Source: Deltaproteobacteria bacterium
Lineage (GTDB): Bacteria > Myxococcota_A > UBA9160 > UBA4427
Assembly: GCA_029261835.1 (NCBI GenBank)
Contig: JAJDAO010000073.1
Span: 1 to 64,000 of the forward strand
Direction: 5' to 3'
DNA length: 64,000 bases
Below are positions 28,529-39,080 of the stretch, in pieces. The translations under genes and the position numbers were made by a program. Under the pieces are notes generated by a model. That model ran no database searches, was not told where the DNA came from, and saw only the letters and a program-made list of their open reading frames with translations. Numbering within the stretch: the stretch's first letter is position 1; each line of letters begins with the position of its first letter.

Positions 28529-30340
28529 ATGAAAGCGGACGGCGTTCAGTTCTGCGGCATGGATTCGCTCCGCCGTAGCCACGCCTGTGGTGAGATCGGT
28601 GTCGGGCTCGTGGGGAGCGAGGTCGTGGTCGCGGGTTGGGTCCAACGGCGCCGTGACCACGGGGGCGTCATCTTCGTCGATCTGCGTGATCGCCGTGGCA
28701 TCGTCCAGGTGGTCTTCCGTCCCGAAACGGCTGCGGCCGCCCATCAGTTGGCGGGTGCGCTGCGATCCGAGTGGGTCATCCTGGCCAAGGGCGTTGTCGA
28801 GGCGCGCTCCGACGAGACCGTCAACCCGAGAATGGAGACCGGCGAAGTCGAGGTGAACGTCCGCGAGCTGCGCGTTCTCAACAGCGCCAGCGCACCACCG
28901 TTTCCCATCGAGGAGGATTCGGGCGTGGACGAGTCGGTGCGCATGCGCCACCGCATTCACGATCTTCGCCGCCCGCCGCTGCAGCGCGCGCTCGCCGTTC
29001 GCCACGTACTCTCCCAGGCCATGCGCGCCTCGCTCTGCCGGATGGATTTTCTCGAGATCGAGACGCCGATGCTGGCTCGCGCCACACCCGAAGGTGCGCG
29101 CGATTTCCTGGTGCCGAGCCGCTTGCAGCCGGGCTCGTTCTACGCTCTGCCGCAGTCGCCACAGATCATGAAGCAGCTCTTGATGGTGGCGGGCTACGAG
29201 CGCTACTTCCAGGTGGCGCGCTGCTTCCGAGACGAGGACCAGCGCGCCGATCGGCAGCTCGAATTCACGCAGGTCGACCTGGAGATGTCCTTCGTGAGCG
29301 TGGAGGACGTGCTCGGAGTTCTGGAGCAGGTCACGGTCGACGGCTGTCGTGAGGCGGCCGGAGTCGAGCTCCCGCGGCCCTTCCCGCGCATGACCTACAG
29401 CGAGGCGATGGAGCGCTATGGCTGCGACCGTCCCGACACGCGCGTTCAGCTCGAGCTGGTGAACCTGACCGACGTGTTCGCGGCCAGTGGTTTCAAGGCA
29501 TTCCGCGGCGTGGTCGAGAGCGGCGGGATCGTCAAGTGCCTGCCCGTACACGACGCGCGTGATCTGTCGCGGGGACAGGTCGATCGGCTGGAGCGCTTCG
29601 TCCGCAAGGAGCTCGGAGGCAAGGGTCTGGCCTGGATCCGCGTCGAGCCGGACGGCGAGTGGCGCTCTCCCATCGTCAAGTTCCTCTCGGAGCAGGAGCT
29701 TCGAGAGATCGCCGAGAGGACGGGGGCGAAGGCGGGCAGTCTGCTCTTCTTCCAGGCGGACAACGCCGAGCGGGCCAACGCGATCCTCGCTCGCCTGCGG
29801 GTCGATCTCGGCGAGCGACTGGGGCGCACCGATGGCCGCGCCTGGGACGCGCTCTTCGTGGTGGACTTCCCCCTGTTCGAGAAGGACGAGACCGGCAGCC
29901 TGAGCTACGTCCACCAGCCCTTTGTGGCGCCGCTGGAGGAGGACATCGCGCTGCTCGAGGACGAGCCGGAGAAGGTGCGAGGGACCCACTACGACATCGT
30001 GATGAATGGTGTCGAGCTGGGCTCCGGCAGCCTGCGTAATCACCGATCGGACGTTCAGAGGCGGATTCTCGGCATCATGGGTTACTCGCGGGACGAGATG
30101 GAGCGGAGCTTCGGATTCATGCTCGATGCCCTGGAGGTGGGGGCACCGCCGCACGGCGGCTTCGCCTTCGGTTTCGACCGCATGGCGATGGTCTTGGCTG
30201 GCGCGCAGAGTTTGAGGGACGTGGTCGCCTTCCCAAAGACGCAGCGCGGCCAGGATCTGCTGATGAATGCACCCTCGACGGTTCCGACCGATCAGCTCGA
30301 CGAACTCTCGATTCGAGTGCGGGTCGCCAAGCCTCAGTGA
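28529..30340 (+). CDS. aspS: Aspartyl-tRNA synthetase
   Basis: Charges tRNA-Asp (and in many bacteria also tRNA-Asn). 603 residues from ATG 28529, with GAGGAAG upstream. N-terminal OB-fold (VAGWVQRRRDHGGVIFVDLRDR), class II motif 2 (QVARCFRDEDQRADRQLEFTQ in part), bacterial GAD insert in the middle, and motif 3 near GFAFGFDRMAM. The bacterial-type length fits. The upstream in-frame start at 28388 falls before the promoter-proximal leader and is rejected. No gatCAB genes are nearby to judge whether it is non-discriminating. Confidence 0.97.
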   Translation: MKADGVQFCGMDSLRRSHACGEIGVGLVGSEVVVAGWVQRRRDHGGVIFVDLRDRRGIVQVVFRPETAAAAHQLAGALRSEWVILAKGVVEARSDETVNPRMETGEVEVNVRELRVLNSASAPPFPIEEDSGVDESVRMRHRIHDLRRPPLQRALAVRHVLSQAMRASLCRMDFLEIETPMLARATPEGARDFLVPSRLQPGSFYALPQSPQIMKQLLMVAGYERYFQVARCFRDEDQRADRQLEFTQVDLEMSFVSVEDVLGVLEQVTVDGCREAAGVELPRPFPRMTYSEAMERYGCDRPDTRVQLELVNLTDVFAASGFKAFRGVVESGGIVKCLPVHDARDLSRGQVDRLERFVRKELGGKGLAWIRVEPDGEWRSPIVKFLSEQELREIAERTGAKAGSLLFFQADNAERANAILARLRVDLGERLGRTDGRAWDALFVVDFPLFEKDETGSLSYVHQPFVAPLEEDIALLEDEPEKVRGTHYDIVMNGVELGSGSLRNHRSDVQRRILGIMGYSRDEMERSFGFMLDALEVGAPPHGGFAFGFDRMAMVLAGAQSLRDVVAFPKTQRGQDLLMNAPSTVPTDQLDELSIRVRVAKPQ

Positions 30341-30435
30341 GCCCGAGCGCCACACTCGATACTGCGATCGGCCGGTCGTGGGATCGGCCGCTGTGACGCA
30401 GCTTCTCTGCTTCGCGTGAAGTTTTCGCACCGCAC

Positions 30436-30458
30436 CCACTGCGGCATGGCTGCAGTGG
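30436..30458 (+). terminator. Possible aspS terminator hairpin
   Basis: Seven-base stem CCACTGC/GCAGTGG with a nine-base loop, followed by CGTTATTCT. It lies about 95 bases after the aspS stop. The stem is modest. Confidence 0.35.
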
Positions 30459-30687
30459 CGTTATTCTACCCGCGGGAAGAGCTTCTTCCCTCCCCCTCCC
30501 AGCGTCGTCACATAAAAGAGTTGGCGAGACGGGCCCGAATCCCTTACAAACTCGGCGCCATGAGTATGACCTACGACAAACCACAGGCTCCCACCGTCAG
30601 ATGGAAGGGGCTACCAAGGCGTCGTGCGGCGGCTTTGGTGACGTGCTGATCGAGAATTCAAGGCGCCTGACTGCGGCGAGCCCGTAG

Positions 30688-31719
<1,032 letters not shown>

Positions 31720-31736
31720 CTCCGGCCGGGTGTGAG

Positions 31737-31763
31737 GCCCCGATCCGAATGCGGGATCGGGGC
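31737..31763 (+). terminator. 10-bp hairpin after mdh
   Basis: GCCCCGATCC pairs with GGATCGGGGC across a seven-base loop, 18 bases after the mdh stop. No U-tract. It may partly separate mdh from sucCD. Confidence 0.55.
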
Positions 31764-31801
31764 TGGACGCCCGGGTCGAGAGCGGATCGAACCGCGAGTC
31801 A

Positions 31802-31829
31802 ACGCCGGGTGGGTAGTGCCGCCCGGCGT
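31802..31829 (+). terminator. Second hairpin between mdh and sucC
   Basis: ACGCCGGGTGG pairs with CCGCCCGGCGT (one G-U pair) over a GTAGTG loop and is followed by GTTCGTCTTCG. Two tandem hairpins in a 167-base gap suggest termination or attenuation before sucC. Confidence 0.5.
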
Positions 31830-31886
31830 GTTCGTCTTCGAAGGCCGTCGAGTTGGCAGGACAGTCGCAGGGAGGTGGAGAATCCG

Positions 31887-33059
31887 ATGAACGTTCACGA
31901 GTATCAGGCGAAGGCCTTGCTGCGTGAGTTCGGCGTGGCGGTACCGGACGGACGGCTCGCAACCACACCCGAGGAGGCAGAGAAGGCCGCCCGGGCGCTG
32001 GGAACCTCCGTAGTGGTGGTGAAGGCGCAGGTGCACGCCGGCGGTCGTGGCAAGGCCGGTGGCGTCAAGGTCGTCAAATCGCCCGCGGAGGCCAAGCAGG
32101 CGGCCAGTGAGATCCTCGGCATGACACTCCACACGCCGCAGACACCGCCCGAGGGCAAGCTCGTGCGCAAGGTCTATGTCGAGGCGGGCTCCGACATCGA
32201 GCGAGAACTGTACCTCGCCATCCTCTTCGATCGATCGGCCGAGAGATTCACCATCGTGGCCTCGACCGAGGGTGGCATGGAGATCGAGGTCGTAGCAGCC
32301 GAGACGCCGGAGAAGATCCTCACAACCCAGGTCGAGCCCAACGTCGGTCTGAGGGACTACCAGATCAGAGAGCTCGGCTTTGGCCTGGGACTCAATGGGG
32401 ATCAGGTCAAGAAGCTGGTGCCCTTCGTGCGCGGGCTCTTTGCTCTCTACATGGACAAGGATTGTTCACAAGTCGAGATCAACCCCCTGGTCGTCACCAA
32501 GCAGGGGGATTTGTTTGCCCTCGACGGCAAGGTCAACTTCGACGACAACGCGCTCTACCGACACAAGGACATCGCCGACCTGCGCGATCCCGACGAGGAG
32601 GATCCGCGCGAGCGGGCCGCCAAGGAGATCGACCTCGCCTACGTCGGGCTCGACGGGGACATCGGCTGCATGGTGAACGGGGCGGGGCTCGCGATGGCGA
32701 CGCTCGATATGATCGACTTCTGCGGCGGCGCGCCTGCCAACTTTCTCGACGCGGGTGGCGGTGCTGACAAGGAGAAGGTCAAGGAAGCCTTCAAGCTGAT
32801 CCTGCGGGATGAGAACGTGAAGGCCATCCTCGTGAACATCTTCGGCGGCATCGTGCGCTGCGACCTGATCGCCGAGGGTGTCTCGGCCGCCGCCGCCGAG
32901 TTGGAGATCAAGGTGCCTCTGGTGGTACGACTGCAGGGCACCAAGTCGGCCGAAGGGCGCGAGATCCTCGCCCAGTCCGGGCTCGACATTACGCCCGCCG
33001 AGACGCTCAAGGACGCCGGAGAGCTGGTGGTGGCAGCGGCCAAGGGAGGCGCAGCGTAG
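31887..33059 (+). CDS. sucC: Succinyl-CoA synthetase beta subunit
   Basis: ATP-grasp subunit of succinyl-CoA synthetase. 390 residues, starting MNVHEYQAK at ATG 31887 after GGAGGTGGAG. HAGGRGKAGGVK, EINPLVV, FLDAGGGADKE and NIFGGIVRCD are diagnostic. sucD starts four bases after the stop, so it is a tight operon. It acts between succinate and succinyl-CoA and fits with the ferredoxin-dependent KorAB enzyme encoded further along. Confidence 0.97.
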   Translation: MNVHEYQAKALLREFGVAVPDGRLATTPEEAEKAARALGTSVVVVKAQVHAGGRGKAGGVKVVKSPAEAKQAASEILGMTLHTPQTPPEGKLVRKVYVEAGSDIERELYLAILFDRSAERFTIVASTEGGMEIEVVAAETPEKILTTQVEPNVGLRDYQIRELGFGLGLNGDQVKKLVPFVRGLFALYMDKDCSQVEINPLVVTKQGDLFALDGKVNFDDNALYRHKDIADLRDPDEEDPRERAAKEIDLAYVGLDGDIGCMVNGAGLAMATLDMIDFCGGAPANFLDAGGGADKEKVKEAFKLILRDENVKAILVNIFGGIVRCDLIAEGVSAAAAELEIKVPLVVRLQGTKSAEGREILAQSGLDITPAETLKDAGELVVAAAKGGAA

Positions 33060-33062
33060 ATC

Positions 33063-33941
33063 ATGGCAATTCTCTGCGACAGGAATACGAAGCTGCTGAT
33101 CCAAGGCATGGGCCGCATGGGTCGATTCCACGCCGATCTCTCGAGGCAGTACGGCACTCGAGTCGTGGCTGGCGTCGCACCGGGCAAGGGCGGCGTGGAG
33201 ATCGACGGAACGCCGATCTTCGACACGGTGGCTCAAGCGGTGAAGCAGACCGGTGCCAACGCCTCGGTGATATTCGTACCGCCGCCGGGCGCCGGTGACG
33301 CGATCCTGGAAGCGGCCGATGCGGGTATCGAGCTCGCCGTGTGCATCACCGAGGGAATCCCCGCCCTCGACATGGCGCGCACGAAGAGCGCCCTGCAGCA
33401 CCACGCAATGCGTCTGGTGGGCCCCAACTGCCCGGGCATCGTGACCCCCGAGCAGTGTCGTATCGGCATCATGCCCGCGCAGATCACCCGGCCGGGACCC
33501 GTGGGCGTGGTTTCCCGCTCTGGCACGCTCACCTACGAAGCCGTCGACCAGCTGTCCCGGCTCGGAATTGGCCAGTCCACGTGTCTGGGCATCGGAGGTG
33601 ATTCGGTGATCGGCACGACATTTATCGACACGCTCGCGCTCTTCGAGGCCGACCCAGCGACCCGCGCCGTAGTGATGATCGGAGAGATCGGTGGCTCGGC
33701 CGAGGAGGAAGCGGCGGAGTTCGTGAAGTCCGAGATGAGCAAGCCGGTCGTCGCCTTCATTGCCGGACAGAATGCTCCGCCCGGCAAACGGATGGGGCAT
33801 GCGGGCGCAATCATCGCCGGAGGAAAGGGCAAAGCGAGCGACAAGATCGCCGCGCTGGAGGCCAACGGAGTGGCGGTTTCTCCTTCGCCCGCCACGATCG
33901 GCGAGACGCTCGTGAAAGCGGCCCCGCAGCTGGCGGGATAG
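33063..33941 (+). CDS. sucD: Succinyl-CoA synthetase alpha subunit
   Basis: CoA-binding and phosphohistidine subunit. 292 residues. GMGRMGRFH at the CoA-binding N-terminus, [19 protein letters not shown] and the catalytic His in RMGHAGAI. Canonical length and immediate linkage to sucC. It converges with the minus-strand molybdopterin gene, with 37 bases between the ends. Confidence 0.97.
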   Translation: MAILCDRNTKLLIQGMGRMGRFHADLSRQYGTRVVAGVAPGKGGVEIDGTPIFDTVAQAVKQTGANASVIFVPPPGAGDAILEAADAGIELAVCITEGIPALDMARTKSALQHHAMRLVGPNCPGIVTPEQCRIGIMPAQITRPGPVGVVSRSGTLTYEAVDQLSRLGIGQSTCLGIGGDSVIGTTFIDTLALFEADPATRAVVMIGEIGGSAEEEAAEFVKSEMSKPVVAFIAGQNAPPGKRMGHAGAIIAGGKGKASDKIAALEANGVAVSPSPATIGETLVKAAPQLAG

Positions 33942-33978
33942 CCGCAATCCTCTGAGGTGGAATCCGGATCGCCGGGTG

Positions 33979-36153
33979 CTACGGCTCGGGCCGTTCGCTC
34001 GGGTGCGGCTCCGATTGCTCCACGCTGACCGGGACACCGCTGAGCACGGCGTTGCCCGACAGCGGATCAATCTCGCCCGGATCGGTCAGGTCGTTGAGGC
34101 TGGCACCGGCATGCCGAACGGCCACGCTCAGCCCGAGGCCTTCCCCGGTGTGTCCGTAGCCGTGAGGAAGGCTGACGACGCCGGGCATGATATCTTCGCC
34201 AAGTCTCACCGGAACCTCGATGCGGCCTACGCGGCTCGTCACCGAGACACTGGCACCGTCTGCGATCCCACGTGCGGCCGCGTCGTGGGGATGCATGTGC
34301 AGGATGCACCGCTTCGGCCCCGTCACGAGACGCGGCAGGTTGTGGGACCAGCTGTTGAGAGTTCGCGGCTGGCGTCTTCCGACCAGAAGCAGGACTGGAA
34401 CCGATTCGTTCAGACTCGCGCGCAGGCGCTCTAGATCTTCGATCAGCTCGGGCGGGGCCAGATCGATGTGCTTGGTCTTGCGCGGTATACGCTGTGGCAG
34501 GCAGGGCTCCAGCGGGCCGAGGTCGATTCCGTGTTGCGCCTCGCGCAGCCGGGGGAGCGTGAGCCCGGCTTTCCAAAAGCGCAGCCCAGCACCGTCTGGT
34601 CCAAAGCGCAGCGCGAGGTCGAGAAAGAGCCTGGCGCATCGCTCGGCGCCGAGTCTGACGAGCATCTTCTCGGCCACCGCGATAGCGCGTCCAGCTCCGC
34701 CTCGCCCCCACCGCAGGCGGGCGGCGATGTCGAGCATGATCTCAGCGTCGCTGCGACTCTCGGGCGTGCGCTCGAAGACCGCCGGCGACCAGCGCGGAAC
34801 CTTTCGCACCGAGAAGAGCTGGAAGACCAGATCGAAGTGGTCGCGTTCGAGCGGGCCGACGGGCGGCAGGATCAGGTTCGCATGTTGCGTGGTTTCGTTG
34901 CGATAGAAGTCGACTGAGACCATGAAGTCGAGCTTGCTCAATGCCTCCCCAAGCTTGCTTCCGCCGGGTGCCGACAGCACGGGGTTCCCCGCCACAGTGA
35001 GAAGTGCGCGGACGCCTTCCGTAGCAGAGGCTTCGATCTCTTCGGCCAGTGTCGCGGTAGGCAGCTCGCCCATGAACTCCGGGGTTCCCCGCGAACTCGA
35101 GTGCCAGCGGCCGCGCTGTGTGTCGCCCGCTAGACGCAGCATGTCGACCGGCGGGTTCGGGAACATCGCACCACCGGCGCGGTCGAGATTCCCAGTGACG
35201 ATGTTCAGGAGTTCGATCAGCCAACTGGTCGTCGTGCCGAAGCGGACGGTGGAGGTTCCCATGCGGCCGTAGCAGACGGCGCTCGGCGCATCGCAGAAGG
35301 CTCGCGCGAGCGAACGAATGGTTTGCGCTGCGATTCCGACCCGCGTCTCGACCACCTCCGGCGAGAAACCCGCGACCGCTCCCTCAACGCTCTCGAGACC
35401 GAAGCCCAGAGGCTCGATCACCGCACGATCCATCCGCCCTTCACTGAAAACGGTGTTGAGCAGGGCGGCCGCGAAGAGACCGTCGCTACCCGGGCGGATG
35501 AAATGGTGCTCGTCGGCACGCTGTGCGGTTCGGCTTCGCCTCGGGTCGACGACGACCACTCTGCCCGCGCGCTCGCGGATGAGAGCGAGGCGTCGTCGTA
35601 CATCTGGCGCCGTCATCAGACTGCCATTCGAAACGAGCGGGTCAGCTCCTATGATGAGCAGGTAGTCAGTACGGTCGATGTCGGGAACCGAGAGGAACAG
35701 CCCGCTTCCGTACATCCAGTGTGAGACGAGCTGCTTGGGAAACTGGTCTAGAGAATTCGCGCTGAAGCGCTTCCTGCCGCCGACTGCGGCCACCAGCTCG
35801 TCGGTGTAGAGCGTGCCGGCGAAGTTGTGGACGAGTGGTTCGCCGAGGTAGATCGCCGCCGCGTCCCTACCGTGCCGGCGCTGGGCCTCCAGAATGCCCT
35901 CGGCACTTCGGCTCAGTGCTTCGCGCCAGGAGATACGGCTCCAGCCGCTCGCCGTTCGCTCGACTGGATGCCGCAGGCGGTCGGGGTCGGCATGCAGGTC
36001 CGCGAGCGCGGCGGCCTTGGCGCAGACATACCCGCGGCTGGCTGGATCGAGTCGGTCGCCGCGAATCGCGCTGACACGAGTTCCCTCTACGTGGACCTCG
36101 ATGCCGCAGCAGGCCTCGCACAGGGTGCAGGTACGGTAGACGATTCTCTCCAC
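33979..36153 (-). CDS. Molybdopterin-dependent oxidoreductase
   Basis: 724-residue catalytic subunit of the DMSO-reductase/formate-dehydrogenase superfamily. An N-terminal 4Fe-4S motif uses C9, C12, C16 and C44. Later come the bis-MGD domains and a C-terminal cofactor-binding domain (HMHPHDAAARGIADG ... PHGYGH). In the segment where the metal ligand is expected (NSLDQFPKQ) there is Asp rather than Cys or Ser. No signal peptide and no electron-transfer subunits are adjacent, so it is probably soluble and single-subunit. Many proteins of this group are labelled formate dehydrogenase or nitrate reductase without proof; the substrate is unknown. Confidence 0.85.
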   Translation of the reverse strand: MERIVYRTCTLCEACCGIEVHVEGTRVSAIRGDRLDPASRGYVCAKAAALADLHADPDRLRHPVERTASGWSRISWREALSRSAEGILEAQRRHGRDAAAIYLGEPLVHNFAGTLYTDELVAAVGGRKRFSANSLDQFPKQLVSHWMYGSGLFLSVPDIDRTDYLLIIGADPLVSNGSLMTAPDVRRRLALIRERAGRVVVVDPRRSRTAQRADEHHFIRPGSDGLFAAALLNTVFSEGRMDRAVIEPLGFGLESVEGAVAGFSPEVVETRVGIAAQTIRSLARAFCDAPSAVCYGRMGTSTVRFGTTTSWLIELLNIVTGNLDRAGGAMFPNPPVDMLRLAGDTQRGRWHSSSRGTPEFMGELPTATLAEEIEASATEGVRALLTVAGNPVLSAPGGSKLGEALSKLDFMVSVDFYRNETTQHANLILPPVGPLERDHFDLVFQLFSVRKVPRWSPAVFERTPESRSDAEIMLDIAARLRWGRGGAGRAIAVAEKMLVRLGAERCARLFLDLALRFGPDGAGLRFWKAGLTLPRLREAQHGIDLGPLEPCLPQRIPRKTKHIDLAPPELIEDLERLRASLNESVPVLLLVGRRQPRTLNSWSHNLPRLVTGPKRCILHMHPHDAAARGIADGASVSVTSRVGRIEVPVRLGEDIMPGVVSLPHGYGHTGEGLGLSVAVRHAGASLNDLTDPGEIDPLSGNAVLSGVPVSVEQSEPHPSERPEP

Positions 36154-36266
36154 GAGCTTCGAAGCATATCAGTCCCGGACTCGGCCTGCCGCGGAGCTCG
36201 ACGGCTGCCCACGCCAACAGGGCGTCTCCGCGCTTGGCCAATGCACACTTTCTGGCGCGCTGGCTC

Positions 36267-37856
36267 TCAGATCGGATCGAAGACCACCACGGGAATCTCG
36301 CGGTGAGTGCGCTGTCGATAGTTGTCGAACCAGCAGTAGGATTCATTAAGCAGTGGCCAGAGTCGCTCGTACTCATCGACGCTCGCGCGGCGGGCGCACA
36401 CGGCAACGCGGCGGTTCCCCACCTGAATGGTGACCCGCGGCTTGGCCTGCAGATTGAGCCACCAATCCGGGAAACGGTCGTCGCCAGCATTCGAAGCCGT
36501 TACGACGAAGCGTTGATCGTCTCCGACGTAGAGCAGGGGCGTGGTGTACGTGCACCCGGACTTGCGCCCGAGATGTGAGAGCAGCAGAAAGCTCGTTCGG
36601 CCAAAGGCATGGCCGAGTCGTCCACCCGTCGAGCGGTAGAAGAACCGGTGCAGGGTCGTGATCATGGACAGGCACCAGCGGACATTGGGGAACGGCATCC
36701 AGAGCCCGATCGGGCCGTTCTTCTGCATGCGCTGCTCACGCTCGCGCTGGTTCCACTGTGTCAGGAGTTCCTTGCCGTAGCTGATGCAGCGTCGGTTGGC
36801 CTCCTCCACGCCCACCTTCGGATACCAGCCGAAGTCCCGCCGTGCGCGGTCGATGCGGCTGTAGTGGCTGACGGTCATCTTCCGTACTTCGAGGCGTGTG
36901 AAGAGCGGGGGCGGGATCGGGAGGAAGCGATGCAACAGCTCCCAGATCCACGCGAGTCCATAGAGCGGTGCAACGGGTAGTCTCAACTTCGGGTGGGCGA
37001 ATCCCATTCCCTCCACGAAGGGTCGAAAGAAGTCGAAGTAGTTGATCGGGGTGCCGTCGGTGATGAAGTAGGCCTGGCCGCAGAGCGGTGTGCCGGGTGC
37101 CAGATGCTTGGCCGCTTCGATTTCTCCGTCGACCAGATTGTCGATGAACGTATTGTCCGACATCGCGCTACCGTCGCCGAAGGTCGACACGAAACGACCA
37201 CGAGCGCACTCCTCGACCAGGCGTGCCAGCACGAGACGATCGCCGGGGCCGTAGATTCCGCCCGGTCGAATGACGCAAGTCAGCAGCCCGTCCTTCCCAT
37301 TGGCCGCAAGCGCGATTTGTTCGCCGAGTATCTTCGTCTCGGTGTAGAGATCCTTCGGCCGGGCGGCGTACGGCAGGGATTCGTCACCATCGATCACTGC
37401 ATCGCCGAACGTGACGTTGTTGGTGCTCGTGTGGACGAGCCGCTTGACGCCGGCCTCTCGACAGGCTCGTGCCACGTTTTCGACACCGCCGACGTTGATC
37501 GCGAAGATCTCGTCGCGCTGCTCCTTGCTCGCGAACCCGAGGAAGTTGAAATGAGCTGCCGTATGGAAGACCGTGTCGATCCCCTCGCACGACTTTCGTA
37601 CGTCCTCGAAGCTGCGCAGGTCACCCTTCACGAAGTCCAGTCGTTCGTGAGAGAAATCGATTTCACGGCAGTCGAAAACACGCACCGTCTCGCCGCGGCG
37701 GATTAGTTCGAAGACCAGAGCGCGGCCCAGATAGCCCGCACCACCCGTGACGAGGCAGTATCCGAGATTCGTGGCCGTCGCTGCGCTCACCTCCTCGCCT
37801 TCCAACAGTGGGAGGTCGATCTGCAGTGGAATTCGAACTGAGTCGTCGAACATCAA
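36267..37856 (-). CDS. SDR/3-beta-HSD-like dehydrogenase fused to a Ddn-type F420 domain
   Basis: 529 residues. About 30-370 is an extended short-chain dehydrogenase of the 3-beta-hydroxysteroid dehydrogenase/NAD-epimerase kind: CLVTGGAGYLGRAL, HTAAH, catalytic YTETK and IRPGGIYGPGD. Residues 401-529 are a Ddn-like deazaflavin (F420)-dependent nitroreductase/oxidoreductase domain: LGRKSGCTYTTPLLYV, VVTASNAGDD, PDWWLNLQAKPRVTIQVG. The two are joined in one frame with a helical linker and no internal stop. The first domain suggests a sterol, hopanoid or other polycyclic alcohol substrate, the second a reduction with F420; both are inferences from family membership. Confidence 0.87.
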   Translation of the reverse strand: MMFDDSVRIPLQIDLPLLEGEEVSAATATNLGYCLVTGGAGYLGRALVFELIRRGETVRVFDCREIDFSHERLDFVKGDLRSFEDVRKSCEGIDTVFHTAAHFNFLGFASKEQRDEIFAINVGGVENVARACREAGVKRLVHTSTNNVTFGDAVIDGDESLPYAARPKDLYTETKILGEQIALAANGKDGLLTCVIRPGGIYGPGDRLVLARLVEECARGRFVSTFGDGSAMSDNTFIDNLVDGEIEAAKHLAPGTPLCGQAYFITDGTPINYFDFFRPFVEGMGFAHPKLRLPVAPLYGLAWIWELLHRFLPIPPPLFTRLEVRKMTVSHYSRIDRARRDFGWYPKVGVEEANRRCISYGKELLTQWNQREREQRMQKNGPIGLWMPFPNVRWCLSMITTLHRFFYRSTGGRLGHAFGRTSFLLLSHLGRKSGCTYTTPLLYVGDDQRFVVTASNAGDDRFPDWWLNLQAKPRVTIQVGNRRVAVCARRASVDEYERLWPLLNESYCWFDNYRQRTHREIPVVVFDPI

Positions 37857-37977
37857 TCGTCTCCGTCGCTTCTGCTCTCGTAGCTGCCGTGTTGAGAGGG
37901 CCGCGTCGAGGCATCGGCAGAGGTATGCCGGGTCAGCTCGTTCAGCCGTTCGATCGAGAGATTCCGGGGCGTCATGC

Positions 37978-38280
37978 TCAACCGCTCAGGCGCTTGAATA
38001 CATCCTCGGGAGTCTCCACCTCGGTGCCGGCCGCGAGACAGCTCAAACCCGGCACCAGGCTCAGACAGACGCTCTCGGCATCGGTGACTGCGCGGCTCTC
38101 CAGCTCGCCGGGCATGATGCGCTCGAGCACGACTCGCATTTGCTCGGGCGTGACATGCCGTGGCTCGAGACCGGCCTGCTTGAGTGCGAGCCGTACGGTT
38201 CCGCGAACCTCGAGCGTGTTGAGAAGGCTCTTGCTCTCGAGCTCGGCGCAGGTCCATTCGAACGCTTCGGAATGGTTCAT
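37978..38280 (-). CDS. Small hypothetical protein (100 aa)
   Basis: 100 residues from the ATG at 38280, overlapping the stop of the upstream membrane-protein gene by ATGA and preceded by GGGGACGAG. Sequence is helical and moderately charged, with LNTLEVRGTVRLALKQAG and a C-terminal EDVFKRL. No signal peptide, membrane segment or recognised domain. The overlap argues that it is real and translated together with the 7-helix protein. The SDR-Ddn gene follows after 121 bases. Confidence 0.65.
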   Translation of the reverse strand: MNHSEAFEWTCAELESKSLLNTLEVRGTVRLALKQAGLEPRHVTPEQMRVVLERIMPGELESRAVTDAESVCLSLVPGLSCLAAGTEVETPEDVFKRLSG

Positions 38281-39080
38281 ATCTCGTCCCCTGCCGACTC
38301 GTGTCGTCGCTGGAGGAATCGCTTGTACGCTGGCGTCGGAAAGAAGGTCAGCCAGTAGGTGACTGATACGCCGAAGCCGGCGAGTGCGACGAAGGTGAGC
38401 GTGATCGACGTGAGTGCTTGCCATTCCGCTGGGGAGAGGTGGCGGAAGAAGATCGACGGGATTCCGCCCATGATGAGCATGATGAAGCGACACACGGAGC
38501 CGCCCCCCCAGAGCAGGAAGCGGTTGGCCACGAGTGGCTCCACGAGCCCCAGTCGCAGGTGCTTTCGCATTACGCCGTAGTAGTGCGCGAACGGTTCCGT
38601 CATGACCCAAGCGGCGGCGGCCGTGTAGGTGCCATAGAGGAGCCAGAACCAGATGCCCTCACAGCGTCCGTCGCGGAATCCGCCGCTCATCGCGTAGCCG
38701 ATGTATCCGGTAGAGAGAGTGAGTCCGCCCAGCCAGAGAAGTCCGCGAGCCCAAGCCTTGCCACGGCGAAAGACGAAGTAGTTGAAGGCGGCTCCCGCAA
38801 ACACGCCGACACTCGAAGCGAGGTGTCCGCCGCCGATCAGAAGAGCCATGACCTCTGGCGAGAGCATGCCCGGCTCGTAGGAGGCGGGGACGCCGACCCC
38901 GAGCAACACGTAGCCGACGGTGGCGCAGAGGACGAAGTGAACGGCGAGCAGGATCTCGGGAAGCTGACGGTTGCGGCTGGCCAGGATAGAGAGGCGAAGC
39001 CCCAATGCCAGCACTGTGGCCAGGTAGAGCAACTGCGACACGCCGAGCAAGACTGCGAGAGAGTCTTCGGGTCGGGCCAA
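38277..39080 (-). CDS. Seven-helix integral membrane protein
   Basis: 267 residues with about seven hydrophobic segments spread over the whole length (for example LLYLATVLALGL, LLAVHFVLCATVGYVLLGVGV, ALTSITLTFVALAGFGVSV). A short soluble C-tail is rich in Arg and Glu. No signature of a known transporter or receptor was recognised. The gene heads a minus-strand group with a 100-aa protein and the SDR-Ddn fusion. It could be a membrane-bound enzyme, a sensor or an anchor for its neighbours; the sequence does not decide. Confidence 0.75.
   Translation of the reverse strand: MARPEDSLAVLLGVSQLLYLATVLALGLRLSILASRNRQLPEILLAVHFVLCATVGYVLLGVGVPASYEPGMLSPEVMALLIGGGHLASSVGVFAGAAFNYFVFRRGKAWARGLLWLGGLTLSTGYIGYAMSGGFRDGRCEGIWFWLLYGTYTAAAAWVMTEPFAHYYGVMRKHLRLGLVEPLVANRFLLWGGGSVCRFIMLIMGGIPSIFFRHLSPAEWQALTSITLTFVALAGFGVSVTYWLTFFPTPAYKRFLQRRHESAGDEI

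Noticed and set aside
28412-30439. 675-codon open frame opposite aspS, and similar long frames opposite other genes (for example 12061-13905 and 4826-6526)
   Set aside because: They are mirror frames of strongly recognised genes in GC-rich DNA and their products are His/Arg/Gln-rich without domains.
31853-31870. Sigma-54-like TTGGCAGG-ACAG-TCGC before sucC
   Set aside because: The -12 half is TCGC rather than TTGC, and the start would fall inside the ribosome-binding site of sucC.
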